From the NCBI RefSeq assembly GCF_016735495.2, contig NZ_JAERQY020000003.1, positions 186,001 through 250,000 on the forward strand: a stretch of DNA of 64,000 nucleotides, read 5' to 3'. Positions 52,000 to 59,721 of the stretch are shown here, one piece after another; within the stretch, counting starts at the first letter, position 1; each line of letters starts with the position of its first letter. A program made the position numbers and the translations under genes. Source of the DNA: Lysobacter sp. MMG2 (GTDB taxonomy: Bacteria > Pseudomonadota > Gammaproteobacteria > Xanthomonadales > Xanthomonadaceae). The notes beneath the pieces were generated by a model. The model was not told where the DNA came from. It did not search any database and saw only the letters and a program-made list of their open reading frames with translations.

Positions 52000-53487
52000 T
52001 CAGTCCGCCGGAACCGTCCTTCCCTGCGCCCACTCGCGCAGCTCGTGCACGCGCTCGGCCATCAGCACCGAGAGCGGACGCGTCTGCTTCAGTTCCGCGC
52101 GCAGCAGGAAGTCGTTGAGCGGCGCCTTCGACGCATGCGCGGCATAGAGCGAGGCGACGATGGCCTGCTCGATCTCCGCGCCGGAGAAGCCATCGCTCGC
52201 GGCCGACAACCCCGACAGGTCGAACGACGCTGCATCCAGCGCGCGGCGACGCAGGTGCAGTGCGAACAGCTGCTCGCGCGCGGCGGCGTTGGGCAGGTCG
52301 ACGAAGAAGATCTCGTCGAAGCGTCCCTTGCGCAGCAGCTCGGGCGGCAGCGCGTCGATCTGGTTCGCCGTGGCGACGAGGAACACGCGCGATTTGCGTT
52401 CGGCCATCCACGTCAGCAGATAGCCGAGCACGCGCCGCGAGACACCGCCGTCACTGTCGCCGCCGTCGCCGGCCAGGCCCTTCTCGATCTCGTCGATCCA
52501 CAGCACGCACGGTTCCAACTGTTCGGCCGAGGACAGCGCGGCGCGCAGGTTCTTCTCGGTCTCGCCGTGGAACTTGTCGTACAGCGTGCCGAAGTCCAGC
52601 CGCACCAGCGGCACGCCGAAGCCGGCGGCGACCGCTTTGGCGAGCATCGACTTGCCGCAGCCCTGCACGCCGAGTAGCAGCACGCCCTTCGGCGGATCGA
52701 GGCCCGCCGGCGCGTCGCCGCTGACGAACACGTCGCGACGCTGCTGCACCCAGCGCTTGAAGCGCGAGGCGCCCGCCACGTCGTCCATGCGCGCGGTGTC
52801 GTATTCGTAATGCAGATGGCCGCTGCGGTTGAGCAGTTCGAACTTCAGCTTCGCCAGCGCGGGCAGGTCGTCTGGGCCGAGCGCGCCGTCGCTGAAGATC
52901 AGCTGGCGCGCGATGCGGCGCGCGTCGATCGGATCGAGGCCGCGCAGATTGCGCACGATCTGCTTCACCGCCTCGCCGTTCACTTCGACGCGACGGCCGC
53001 CGTTCTCGCGCGCGTAGTTCTCCGCTTCCTCGCGCACCAGCTTGAGCAGCGCGTTGGCGTCGGGCAGGCGCGGCGTGTAGCGAACGGCGAGCGAATCCAG
53101 TTCCGCCGGCAGTTCGACCTTGTGGCCCACCAGCACCAGCACGTGCGGCTGGCAATCGCGGCGCTGCAGGATGTCGCGCAACTGGCGCTGCGTGCCGGCG
53201 TAGCCCAGGTACGGGTGGAAATCGAGCAGCACGTAGATGCCGCGCTGGTCGGCGTTGCGGATCGCCTGCAGCGTGTTGGAGGCATCGGGCGCGATCTCGG
53301 CCTCGTCCTCGCGGTCCAGGTCGATGCGTCGCAGCCCTTCGGTGATCGACCAGCGGTGCAGCGCGCGCCACACGTGCATGAGCGCCTGGCGGAACAGCTC
53401 GACCACGCGGGCTTCGTCGCGGGTCTCGATGACGATGAGCGGGGTGTTGGCGCGGATCAGCGCGGTGAGGTCCTGCAGGTCGGTCAT
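52000..53487 (-). CDS. Ycf46-type AAA ATPase
   Basis: A 495-residue protein. The N-terminal part (about 1-215) is a degenerate P-loop-like domain (LIRANTPLIVIETRDEARVVELF, LLDFHPYLGYAGTQRQLRDIL) and the C-terminal part an active AAA module. The module has Walker A GVQGCGKS at 273-280, Walker B VLWIDE at 328-333, sensor 1 VFLVATAN, arginine fingers in LRKGRFDEIFF, and sensor 2 near GFSGAEIEQAI. This two-part design is that of Ycf46 of cyanobacteria and plastids, linked there to CO2 use, and of its proteobacterial relatives, whose role is unknown. The start MTDLQDLTAL was preferred over upstream codons that translate the heptamer repeat. Confidence 0.88.
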   Translation of the reverse strand: MTDLQDLTALIRANTPLIVIETRDEARVVELFRQALMHVWRALHRWSITEGLRRIDLDREDEAEIAPDASNTLQAIRNADQRGIYVLLDFHPYLGYAGTQRQLRDILQRRDCQPHVLVLVGHKVELPAELDSLAVRYTPRLPDANALLKLVREEAENYARENGGRRVEVNGEAVKQIVRNLRGLDPIDARRIARQLIFSDGALGPDDLPALAKLKFELLNRSGHLHYEYDTARMDDVAGASRFKRWVQQRRDVFVSGDAPAGLDPPKGVLLLGVQGCGKSMLAKAVAAGFGVPLVRLDFGTLYDKFHGETEKNLRAALSSAEQLEPCVLWIDEIEKGLAGDGGDSDGGVSRRVLGYLLTWMAERKSRVFLVATANQIDALPPELLRKGRFDEIFFVDLPNAAAREQLFALHLRRRALDAASFDLSGLSAASDGFSGAEIEQAIVASLYAAHASKAPLNDFLLRAELKQTRPLSVLMAERVHELREWAQGRTVPAD

Positions 53488-53551
53488 CGTGCTTGAGGGC
53501 GTCCGTGTCGGTGCGTGGATGATAGGGGATGGGGCGGCGCGGGCCGGGTTC

Positions 53552-53628
53552 GGGAATCGGGAATCGGGAATCGGGATTCGGGATTCGGGATTCGGGATTC
53601 GGGATTCGGGATTCGGGATTCGGGATTC
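53552..53628. repeat. Tandem heptamer array, 3 GGGAATC plus 8 GGGATTC
   Basis: Eleven contiguous 7-bp units without interruption. The switch from GGGAATC to GGGATTC happens once, at 53573, so a single variant unit has been amplified within the array. It lies upstream of the AAA gene start on its 5' side and may vary in copy number. Confidence 0.95.
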
Positions 53629-53638
53629 GCAAGAGCAT

Positions 53639-53722
53639 GTCATTCCCGCGCAGGCGGGAATCCAACTGCGGGAGGCTCACACTCTCCGGAGAGCATGTCG
53701 CGGCTGACCTGCGCGGGGATGA
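53639..53722. repeat. REP palindrome pair after the heptamer array
   Basis: GTCATTCCCGCGCAGGCGGG with AATCC (53640-53664), and a shorter GACCTGCGCGGGGATGAC (about 53705-53722) in the opposite orientation. This is the same combination of heptamer array plus REP as at 0.8-1.1 kb. Nothing else was found in the gene-free stretch 53488-53807. Confidence 0.8.
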
Positions 53723-53807
53723 CGGCATTACGTAGGGCGATCCACCCGCCATTCCTTATCCCCGCCGCCGCTTTTACAGTGGTCGCCCCCGCAATGCGCC
53801 CCACCCC

Positions 53808-54719
53808 ATGGCTTTCGACGCCTTCGCCCTCGTGCTGCTCATGCTCGCGCTGGGCTACCTCTTCCAGCGCCTGCGCGTGCTGCCCGGCGATGCCGCGCGC
53901 ACGCTGAACCTGGTCGTGCTCTATGTCTGCCTGCCGGCGGCGGTGCTGCGCTACGTGCCGCAACTGCATCTGGAACCGGCGCTGCTGGGCGTGATCGCCG
54001 TGCCGTGGCTGCTGCTGGGCGTAACCGTGGCGGCGGTGGGCGCGCTGTCGCGCTGGCTGAAGTTCCGGCGCGACGAGACCGCCGTGCTGATGCTCACCGT
54101 CGCGCTGGGCAATACCAGCTTCCTCGGCTATCCGCTGACGCGTGCGCTGATCGGCGAGCATGCGCTGCCTTACGCCGTGGTCTACGACCAGTTCGGCACC
54201 TTCCTGGTGCTATCCACCTTCGGCTTGTGGACGCTGGCGCATTACGGCGGCGAGCACGCGCCGTCATGGCGCGAGATGGCGTTGCGCGTGGCGAAGTTCC
54301 CGCCGCTGTGGGCGCTCGGGGCGGGTTTCACGGTGATGCCGGCCGACCCGCCGGGCTGGCTTGCGAACGGACTGCAACGCCTGTCCGATGCCCTGCTGCC
54401 GCTGGCGATGCTGACCATCGGCCTGTCGGTGCGCTTCGCCCTGCCGCGCGACGAACTCAAGCCGCTGGCGGTCGGCCTCGTACTGAAGCTTGCGGTGATG
54501 CCCGCGCTGGCCCTGCTGCTGGTGCCGCTGCTGGGCCTGCACGGTCCGATGGCGCGCGTCACCGTGCTGGAGGCCGCGATGCCGTCGATGGTCACCGCCG
54601 GCGCGCTGGCCATCGTCCATGGGCTGGCGCCGCGCCTGGCGGCGGCGATGGTCGGGTACGGGCTGCTGCTGTCGCTGGCGACATTGCCGCTTTGGGCCGC
54701 CTGGGGCGCCGGGGCCTGA
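53808..54719 (+). CDS. AEC-family (auxin-efflux-carrier-like) permease
   Basis: A 303-residue membrane protein with about ten hydrophobic segments and the AEC pattern: NLVVLYVCLPAAVLRYV in the first half, LMLTVALGNTSFLGYPLTRAL with the conserved Asn-Thr and Gly-Tyr-Pro, and LLPLAMLTIGLSVRF in the second. Bacterial members such as MdcF and some malate or amino-acid exporters carry organic anions; the substrate here is unknown. The start ATG at 53808 follows a GC-rich 5' stretch. It is followed by a ParA-like gene 125 bp downstream on the same strand, without an obvious functional link. Confidence 0.87.
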   Translation: MAFDAFALVLLMLALGYLFQRLRVLPGDAARTLNLVVLYVCLPAAVLRYVPQLHLEPALLGVIAVPWLLLGVTVAAVGALSRWLKFRRDETAVLMLTVALGNTSFLGYPLTRALIGEHALPYAVVYDQFGTFLVLSTFGLWTLAHYGGEHAPSWREMALRVAKFPPLWALGAGFTVMPADPPGWLANGLQRLSDALLPLAMLTIGLSVRFALPRDELKPLAVGLVLKLAVMPALALLLVPLLGLHGPMARVTVLEAAMPSMVTAGALAIVHGLAPRLAAAMVGYGLLLSLATLPLWAAWGAGA

Positions 54720-54844
54720 CGCCCGGGCGCGGGCTTCACCCACAGCTGAACCTGCCGCGGCGGAGGGCGCACCCGGCCGCACCACGCATGGTTCCGTCGG
54801 CCCACCCCGTGTACGCTGCGGCTTCCATCCAGAGGGGAGTCCGC

Positions 54845-55477
54845 ATGAAGACCGTGCTGGTGGCCAGTTCCAAAGGTGGCGTGGGCAAGACCACGATCGC
54901 CACGCACCTCGCCGCACAGTCGGCACTGGAAGGCCTGCGCACCGCGCTGGTCGATGCCGATCCACAGGAATCCTCCACCCGTTGGGCCCAGCGCCGGGCC
55001 GGGCTGGAAAGTGCCGTGCTGCCGCTCGACGGCACCCGCCGCAAGGCGTGGCGCAAGCAGTTGCCCGACGACACCCAGCGGCTCGTGATCGATGCGCCGG
55101 CGGGCTCGATGGCCGACGATCTCGACGTGTTCCTCGAAGAGGCCGACGCCGTCATCGTCCCGGTGCAGCCCTCCGCGCTGGACATCGAGGCGACGGTGCC
55201 GTTCCTGGACTCCCTCGCGCGGCACCCGCGGGTGCGCAAGGGCCAGCTGCGGGTCGGACTGGTGGGCAACAAGCTCAAGCCGTGGACCAACGCCTCACAG
55301 CAGGCGCTGGAACTGCTGGCCGCCTGGCCGTACCCGGTCGTGGCGCAGCTGCGCGACAGCCAGGCGTACGTCGTGCTGACCGGACTGGGAAAAAGTCTGT
55401 TCGACTACCACTCCGTGCAGGTGCGCGAGCACCAGGACGATTGGCAGCCTTTGCTCAAGTGGTTGAAGAAAGGCTGA
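54845..55477 (+). CDS. Orphan ParA-family ATPase
   Basis: A 210-residue ATPase with the deviant Walker A motif KGGVGKT at 10-16, Walker A' region LVDADPQESSTRWAQRR, and Walker B LVIDAP. The short length, with no N-terminal DNA-binding extension, matches the small ParA/MinD-like proteins that place plasmids or cellular cargo. No ParB or partner gene is adjacent: upstream is an AEC permease and downstream is sixA. AGAGGGGAG precedes the ATG. The cargo is unknown. Confidence 0.85.
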   Translation: MKTVLVASSKGGVGKTTIATHLAAQSALEGLRTALVDADPQESSTRWAQRRAGLESAVLPLDGTRRKAWRKQLPDDTQRLVIDAPAGSMADDLDVFLEEADAVIVPVQPSALDIEATVPFLDSLARHPRVRKGQLRVGLVGNKLKPWTNASQQALELLAAWPYPVVAQLRDSQAYVVLTGLGKSLFDYHSVQVREHQDDWQPLLKWLKKG

Positions 55478-55549
55478 GCCATCACGTCGTTACGTGATAA
55501 TGGCGGTCCTTGAACCCGCCTCACCCCAGCGACCCGGAGCCGCGCGCGC

Positions 55550-56026
55550 ATGCGTGAACTGATCCTGCTACGACACGCCCACGCCGAACCCGCCAGCAAT
55601 GGGCAGGCCGACCTGGACCGCCCGCTCTCCGCCGAAGGCCTGGCCGAGGCCGAGGCGGCCGGCCGCTGGCTGGCGGAGAACAAGCTGATCCCCGACTGCG
55701 TGCTGTGCTCGCCCTCGCGGCGCACGCGCGAGACGCTGGAAGCCGTGCTGGCCGCCATCGGCTACGTCGACCAGCGCATCGAACCGTCGATCTACGAGGC
55801 CACGCCGGGCACGCTGATCTCGCTGGCCGATGCGCACGGCGAGGTCGAGCGGCTCATGCTGGTCGGCCACAATCCCGGACTGGAGCGGCTGGCAGCGCTG
55901 CTGCACAGCGGCCAGTCCGGCGACTATCGCGGCATGCCGCCGTCCGGGATCGCGGTGCTGAGCGTGCCGGCCGGCGTCAGCCTTGAGCCGGGCGTCGCCC
56001 AGCTCAGCGCCTTCTGGTGGCCGTGA
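55550..56026 (+). CDS. sixA: Phosphohistidine phosphatase SixA
   Basis: A 158-residue protein of the histidine-phosphatase superfamily. The catalytic RHA motif is in LILLRHAHAEP (His8), CSPSRRTRETLEAVL is the second arm, and MLVGHNPGL holds the other active-site His. Length and pattern match SixA, which removes phosphate from HPt domains and from nitrogen-PTS protein NPr. It heads a set of three genes whose start and stop codons overlap by GTGA, so translation of the next gene is probably coupled to this one. Confidence 0.93.
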   Translation: MRELILLRHAHAEPASNGQADLDRPLSAEGLAEAEAAGRWLAENKLIPDCVLCSPSRRTRETLEAVLAAIGYVDQRIEPSIYEATPGTLISLADAHGEVERLMLVGHNPGLERLAALLHSGQSGDYRGMPPSGIAVLSVPAGVSLEPGVAQLSAFWWP

Positions 56027-56628
56027 GGGAACGCACGCCGCGCATAGCCTGTCTACTGCTGCCGTGCCTGCTGGCCCTCTGGCCGGCCTGGGCACAGGGG
56101 CCGGCCGATGTCGCCGAAGTGACGGGCAAGCGTTCGTTCGACCCGGCCTACACCCGCTTCGGCTTCGAACTGCGCACGCGCTGGGGTCAGCGCGTGTCGG
56201 GCGTGTTCCCGCAGTACGAGGGTGAGGTCAGCACCCTGGCCGACGGCCGTCACCGCGTGCGCATCGTGCTGCGCACCGCCGAGGTGATCGTCGCCGGTTC
56301 CGATCGTTACACCGCGCTCGCGCGCGGCCCGAGTTTCTTTGATGCGCAACGCTACCCCTACATCGAATTCGTCTCCGACCCGCACCCCGACACGCTCATC
56401 CAGACCGGCGGGCGCATGCGCGGGCGGCTTTCGATGCACGGCGTGACGCGCATGGAGACGTTCTACCTCTCCGACGCGAACTGCGAGCGTCCCGGCACCG
56501 ATTGCGACGTCCTCGCCAGCGGCAGCATCAGCCGCGACGACTACGGCCTGGACGGCTGGCAGTTCGCGCTCGTCGACCGGGTGCGTTTCATGCTGCGCGT
56601 GCGCCTGGTCGAGGCGACGACGCCGTGA
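56023..56628 (+). CDS. YceI-like periplasmic lipid-binding-type protein
   Basis: A 201-residue protein with a signal peptide (RERTPRIACLLLPCLLALWPAWA) and the YceI beta-barrel pattern: KRSFDPAYTRFGFELRTRWGQ, RVRIVLRTAEVIV, FDAQRYPYIEFVSDP and GRMRGRLSMHGVTR. YceI-like proteins bind polyisoprenoid or lipid molecules in the periplasm. The start is a GTG whose last two bases form the sixA stop (GTGA at 56023); a GTG 6 bp earlier is a second option. Its own stop overlaps the next GTG in the same way. The C-terminal third differs from most YceI proteins and has two extra cysteines (NCERPGTDC). Confidence 0.83.
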   Translation: MRERTPRIACLLLPCLLALWPAWAQGPADVAEVTGKRSFDPAYTRFGFELRTRWGQRVSGVFPQYEGEVSTLADGRHRVRIVLRTAEVIVAGSDRYTALARGPSFFDAQRYPYIEFVSDPHPDTLIQTGGRMRGRLSMHGVTRMETFYLSDANCERPGTDCDVLASGSISRDDYGLDGWQFALVDRVRFMLRVRLVEATTP

Positions 56629-58670
56629 GAGCGATTGTGCGGATCGGCGTGGCCGTGCTGTCGCTGGCGCTTGGCGCCTGCGCCTCGCTGTCCGGCGCCC
56701 AGCGTGACCGCGCCACGGAAACGGTGGTGCAGGCGCGCTCCACCCAGGTGGATTGCACGCGCATGGACGCGTGCGCCCAGCGTTCGCCACTGCGCGACCT
56801 GGCCGCTCGCGCCTTCGCGCAGTCCACTCCAGAGGCGCCGGTGCATTACGCGCTGATCCTGGACCGCGGCCCCGACGCCCTGCTCGCGCGCGTCAACCTG
56901 ATCCGCAGCGCGACCACCGCCATCGACCTGCAGACCTACATCTTCGACGAGGACGACGCCGGCCGGCTCGTGCTGGACGAACTCCTCGCCGCCGCGCGCC
57001 GCGGCGTGCGCGTGCGCGTGCTGATCGACCAGCTCGCCGCGCTCAAGCACGTGGAAACCCTGGCCGCGCTGGCCGGCGCGCACGTCAATTTCGAGTTGAA
57101 GCTGTACAGCCCCGTGTTGGGTCGTGCGCAGATCAGCTACCCGCAATACGCGCTGGCGGCGGCCTGCTGCTGGCGCACGCTCAACCAGCGCATGCACACC
57201 AAGCTGCTGCTGGTGGACGGCGCGGTCGGCATCACCGGCGGGCGCAATTACCAGGACGACTATTACGACTGGGACGACGAGTACAACTTCCGCGACCGCG
57301 ACCTGCTCGTCGCCGGCCCCGTCGCGCACGTCATGCGCGATGACTTCGCACTGTTCTGGAACGACCGCCGCAGCACGCCGGTGGAACGCCTCGACGACGT
57401 CGGCGGCTGGCTGCTGACCGCCGGCGTGCCGGCGCTGCCGCCCGCGCATTTCGAGCGCCCGCAGCGCGCGCAGGCGATGCTGCGCGATGCCGCCGACAGT
57501 GCGTTGATCGAACAGCGCCTGGTGTCGCAGGCGATCCGCGTGGGCCACGTGCGCTACATCTCCGACACGCCGGAGAAGCACCAGGCCGTCAACGCCGACC
57601 AGCAGGCGGTGGCTTCGGGCTCGCTGCGCAGCCTGATCGAATCGGCGCGCGAGGAAGTGGTGCTGCAGACGCCGTACCTCGTTCTCTCCGACGCCGCGCA
57701 GGACATGTTCCGCCAGCTGCACGAGCGCCCGTTCGACGAGCGGCCGAAGATCATCGTGTCCACCAACAGCCTGGCGGCGACGGATGCGTTCATCGCCTAC
57801 GCGCTGTCGTACAAGTACAAGCGCCGCTACCTGCGCGAGTTCGGCTTCAACATCTTCGAGTACAAGCCGTTCCCGGAAGATGCGCCGATCGACATCGCCG
57901 CCACCGGCGCGGAACTGCCGGACCTGGGGTTCGACGAGGATTCGGCCGCCGACCCGGCGTCCCTCTCCGCCAGCCGCGCGCTGAAGGGCGAAAGCGGCGG
58001 CACCGTGGCATCTGCGGCAAGTCCGTCGCAACCGCCGCCGCAGGACCTGAGCCAGACCCACCGCGAACTGCGCGAGCGTTACGACCGCCGCAGCGCGCTG
58101 GAGCGCGACCAGTACCGCCGCGCCCTGTCGCGCGAGTACAGCGCGCTGCGCTACAGCTCGCGCGGCGCGAACCAGCCCGTGCCGCTGCAGCGCGCGGGCG
58201 TGCGCATCGGCCTGCACGCCAAGTCGATGGTGATCGACGGCCGCATCGGCGTGGTCGGCACGCACAACTTCGATCCGCGCGGCGATCACTACAACACCGA
58301 GAGCGCGGTGGTGATCGAAGACCGGCCCTTCGCGCAGGCACTGCGCGCGAGCATCCATCGCGACATCACGCCGGCGAACTCGTGGGTGATCGCGCGGCGC
58401 GACAAGCCGCCGGTGTTTTCCGGGCTCAACTATTCGATCGGCAAGATGTTCGAGGCGATGCCCGTGCTGGACCTGTGGCCGATGCGCTACGCCACCAGCT
58501 ACGAGTTCGTGCCCGGGCCGGACTGCCCGCAGCCCCTGCTGCCCAGCAATCCCGATTTCCGCGCGTGCTACCAACCGGTGGGCGACTTCCCCGAAGTGTC
58601 GACGGGCCTGAAGGGCATCACGACGCGGATCTTCACCGCGTTCGGCGCGGGGCTGGCGCCGATCCTCTGA
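56625..58670 (+). CDS. PLD-family lipoprotein, ClsC-like cardiolipin synthase or phospholipase
   Basis: A 681-residue protein with a lipoprotein signal (LALGAC, Cys19) and two phospholipase D motifs: HTKLLLVDG followed by GITGGRN with H191, and HAKSMVIDG followed by GVVGTHNFDPRGDHYNTES with H531. The spacing and the long C-terminal region (ANSWVIARRDKPPVFSGLNY) match the ClsC/YmdC group, though the insert of charged, Pro/Ala/Ser-rich sequence near residues 435-500 is longer than usual. The start GTG overlaps the yceI-like stop (GTGA). It would act in the envelope on phospholipids, the third member of sixA-yceI-PLD. Confidence 0.88.
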   Translation: MRAIVRIGVAVLSLALGACASLSGAQRDRATETVVQARSTQVDCTRMDACAQRSPLRDLAARAFAQSTPEAPVHYALILDRGPDALLARVNLIRSATTAIDLQTYIFDEDDAGRLVLDELLAAARRGVRVRVLIDQLAALKHVETLAALAGAHVNFELKLYSPVLGRAQISYPQYALAAACCWRTLNQRMHTKLLLVDGAVGITGGRNYQDDYYDWDDEYNFRDRDLLVAGPVAHVMRDDFALFWNDRRSTPVERLDDVGGWLLTAGVPALPPAHFERPQRAQAMLRDAADSALIEQRLVSQAIRVGHVRYISDTPEKHQAVNADQQAVASGSLRSLIESAREEVVLQTPYLVLSDAAQDMFRQLHERPFDERPKIIVSTNSLAATDAFIAYALSYKYKRRYLREFGFNIFEYKPFPEDAPIDIAATGAELPDLGFDEDSAADPASLSASRALKGESGGTVASAASPSQPPPQDLSQTHRELRERYDRRSALERDQYRRALSREYSALRYSSRGANQPVPLQRAGVRIGLHAKSMVIDGRIGVVGTHNFDPRGDHYNTESAVVIEDRPFAQALRASIHRDITPANSWVIARRDKPPVFSGLNYSIGKMFEAMPVLDLWPMRYATSYEFVPGPDCPQPLLPSNPDFRACYQPVGDFPEVSTGLKGITTRIFTAFGAGLAPIL

Positions 58671-58739
58671 TCGGCGATTGAGGGGCTCGCCGCCCCCGGA
58701 CAACGGGCGGAATCCCCTTCCTCGCGTGCTCGCGCCGGC

Positions 58740-58768
58740 CCCCGGGCTCGGCCGCCCGGGGCGTTTTT
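58740..58768 (+). terminator. Intrinsic terminator of the sixA-yceI-PLD operon
   Basis: An 8-bp GC stem around a TCGGCC loop followed by CGTTTTT, about 70 bp past the PLD stop. Confidence 0.8.
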
Positions 58769-59078
58769 GCGCACTGGCCGCTCCGCCCCCCATGCGGACG
58801 AGCGCAGTCACCTTCCTGAATGTGACGGTCTTCACCCTCCCTCTCGTCCCAGCTGGCGACCGCGAGGCGTGTCCGCGTGGGCCCAGGCCGCACCCCTGCC
58901 ATCAGTCATGGCAACGGTAGCGCCGAAATGTCCATCTATATCAGCAAGTTCCGGCTCCGGCCGTGCCCCGTCAGATAGGTCTTCGGTGGGGTGACTTATG
59001 GCCCATGGCGGAATAGATCTGGTGTTGTACTTTACCAACACACCAAGGCAGTAACCCACCCCCACGAAGGACCCCGCC
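58769..59078 (+). other. Gene-free leader region before the small-protein pair
   Basis: No frame with codon bias was found. Between about 58905 and 59045 the base composition is less GC-rich than the surroundings, which suggests promoter or leader DNA for the small gene at 59079. A short stem TGTTG...CAACA lies at 59023-59040. No riboswitch or known RNA family was recognised. Confidence 0.35.
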
Positions 59079-59267
59079 ATGAACGCCCTCACCACTTTCG
59101 CCCCGTCCGCCAAGTCCGCTCCGGTTTCCCCGCTGGCCCTGATGAACGCCCCGTCGCGCAACCACCGCGAACGCGATTTCGGCGTCGGCTACGGCACCAG
59201 CAGTGGCTATGCCAGCAACCGCCGCTACACGACCGAGTGGGCGCCGCCGCGCTTCCGCTTTGCCTGA
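59079..59267 (+). CDS. Small protein of unknown family, paralog 1
   Basis: A 62-residue basic and aromatic protein. The N-terminal 28 residues are variable and Ala/Pro/Ser-rich. The C-terminal 34 residues (HRERDFGVGYGTSSGYASNR, then RYTTEWAPPRFRFA) match the next gene in 24 of 34 positions. The ATG has AAGGA nine bases upstream. It has no cysteines, no signal peptide and no membrane segment. Gly/Tyr/Ser repeats and paired Arg residues could mean a short disordered peptide that binds nucleic acid or a partner; this is inference. The 34-bp spacer to paralog 2 and the near-identical ATG context (ACC/ACA-CCGCCATGAACGCC) show a recent tandem duplication. I do not recognise the family. Confidence 0.72.
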   Translation: MNALTTFAPSAKSAPVSPLALMNAPSRNHRERDFGVGYGTSSGYASNRRYTTEWAPPRFRFA

Positions 59268-59301
59268 TTCACCACGCAGTACCGAATTCCAGGACACCGC
59301 C

Positions 59302-59487
59302 ATGAACGCCTTCCGTGCCATCCCGACCTCCCCCTCCGCCCCGCGCGCGAACGTCGTCATTCCGCTGCCGGTGCGTCACGTCCATCGCGAACGCGACTTC
59401 GGCGTGGGCTACGGCAACAGCAGCGGCTACGCCACCAGCCGCCACTACGCCCAGGACTGGATGCAGCCGCGTTTCCGCTGCGCATGA
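59302..59487 (+). CDS. Small protein of unknown family, paralog 2
   Basis: A 61-residue partner of the preceding gene. N-terminal 27 residues differ (MNAFRAIPTSPSAPRANVVI...). The last 34 (HRERDFGVGYGNSSGYATSR, then HYAQDWMQPRFRCA) keep H-R-E-R-D-F-G-V-G-Y-G, SSGYA, and P-R-F-R-x-A. The ATG has AGGA nine bases upstream. The last but one residue is Cys here and Phe in paralog 1. Substitutions are conservative in the shared part and free outside it, which points to purifying selection on the C-terminal block. The function is unknown. Confidence 0.72.
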   Translation: MNAFRAIPTSPSAPRANVVIPLPVRHVHRERDFGVGYGNSSGYATSRHYAQDWMQPRFRCA

Positions 59488-59577
59488 CGGCGTCCTCCAG
59501 GCCCAGCGCCTGACCGCGCTTCCCCCGGCGCCAAGAACAACTCGTCCGGCAACACCTCGTCTCCCGTAGCAGGACCC

Positions 59578-59721
59578 ATGCAGGAACCGATCGAACCCCA
59601 GTCCATCGAAACCATCCCCCATTCCCCCTGGCCCGGAGCCGGTGCGTCGGATTCTCTCCGTAACGACGCACTGACTGCCGGGCCCCTTTTATTCCCCGGC
59701 CTCGCTAAAGTGGCCGCATGA
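59578..59721 (+). CDS. Possible 47-residue protein overlapping the thioesterase start
   Basis: An ATG with AGCAGGA upstream opens a 47-codon frame (MQEPIEPQSIETIPHSPWPG, then 27 more residues). Its TGA overlaps the ATG of the thioesterase gene (ATGA at 59718). It lies 90 bp after the second small gene. Sequence is Pro/Ser-rich with no recognised family. It may be a real small gene coupled to the thioesterase or a chance frame in its leader. Confidence 0.3.
   Translation: MQEPIEPQSIETIPHSPWPGAGASDSLRNDALTAGPLLFPGLAKVAA

Noticed and set aside
58905-59045. Possible structured RNA upstream of the small-protein pair
   Set aside because: Only short stems were seen, with no terminator next to them and no match to a known RNA family.
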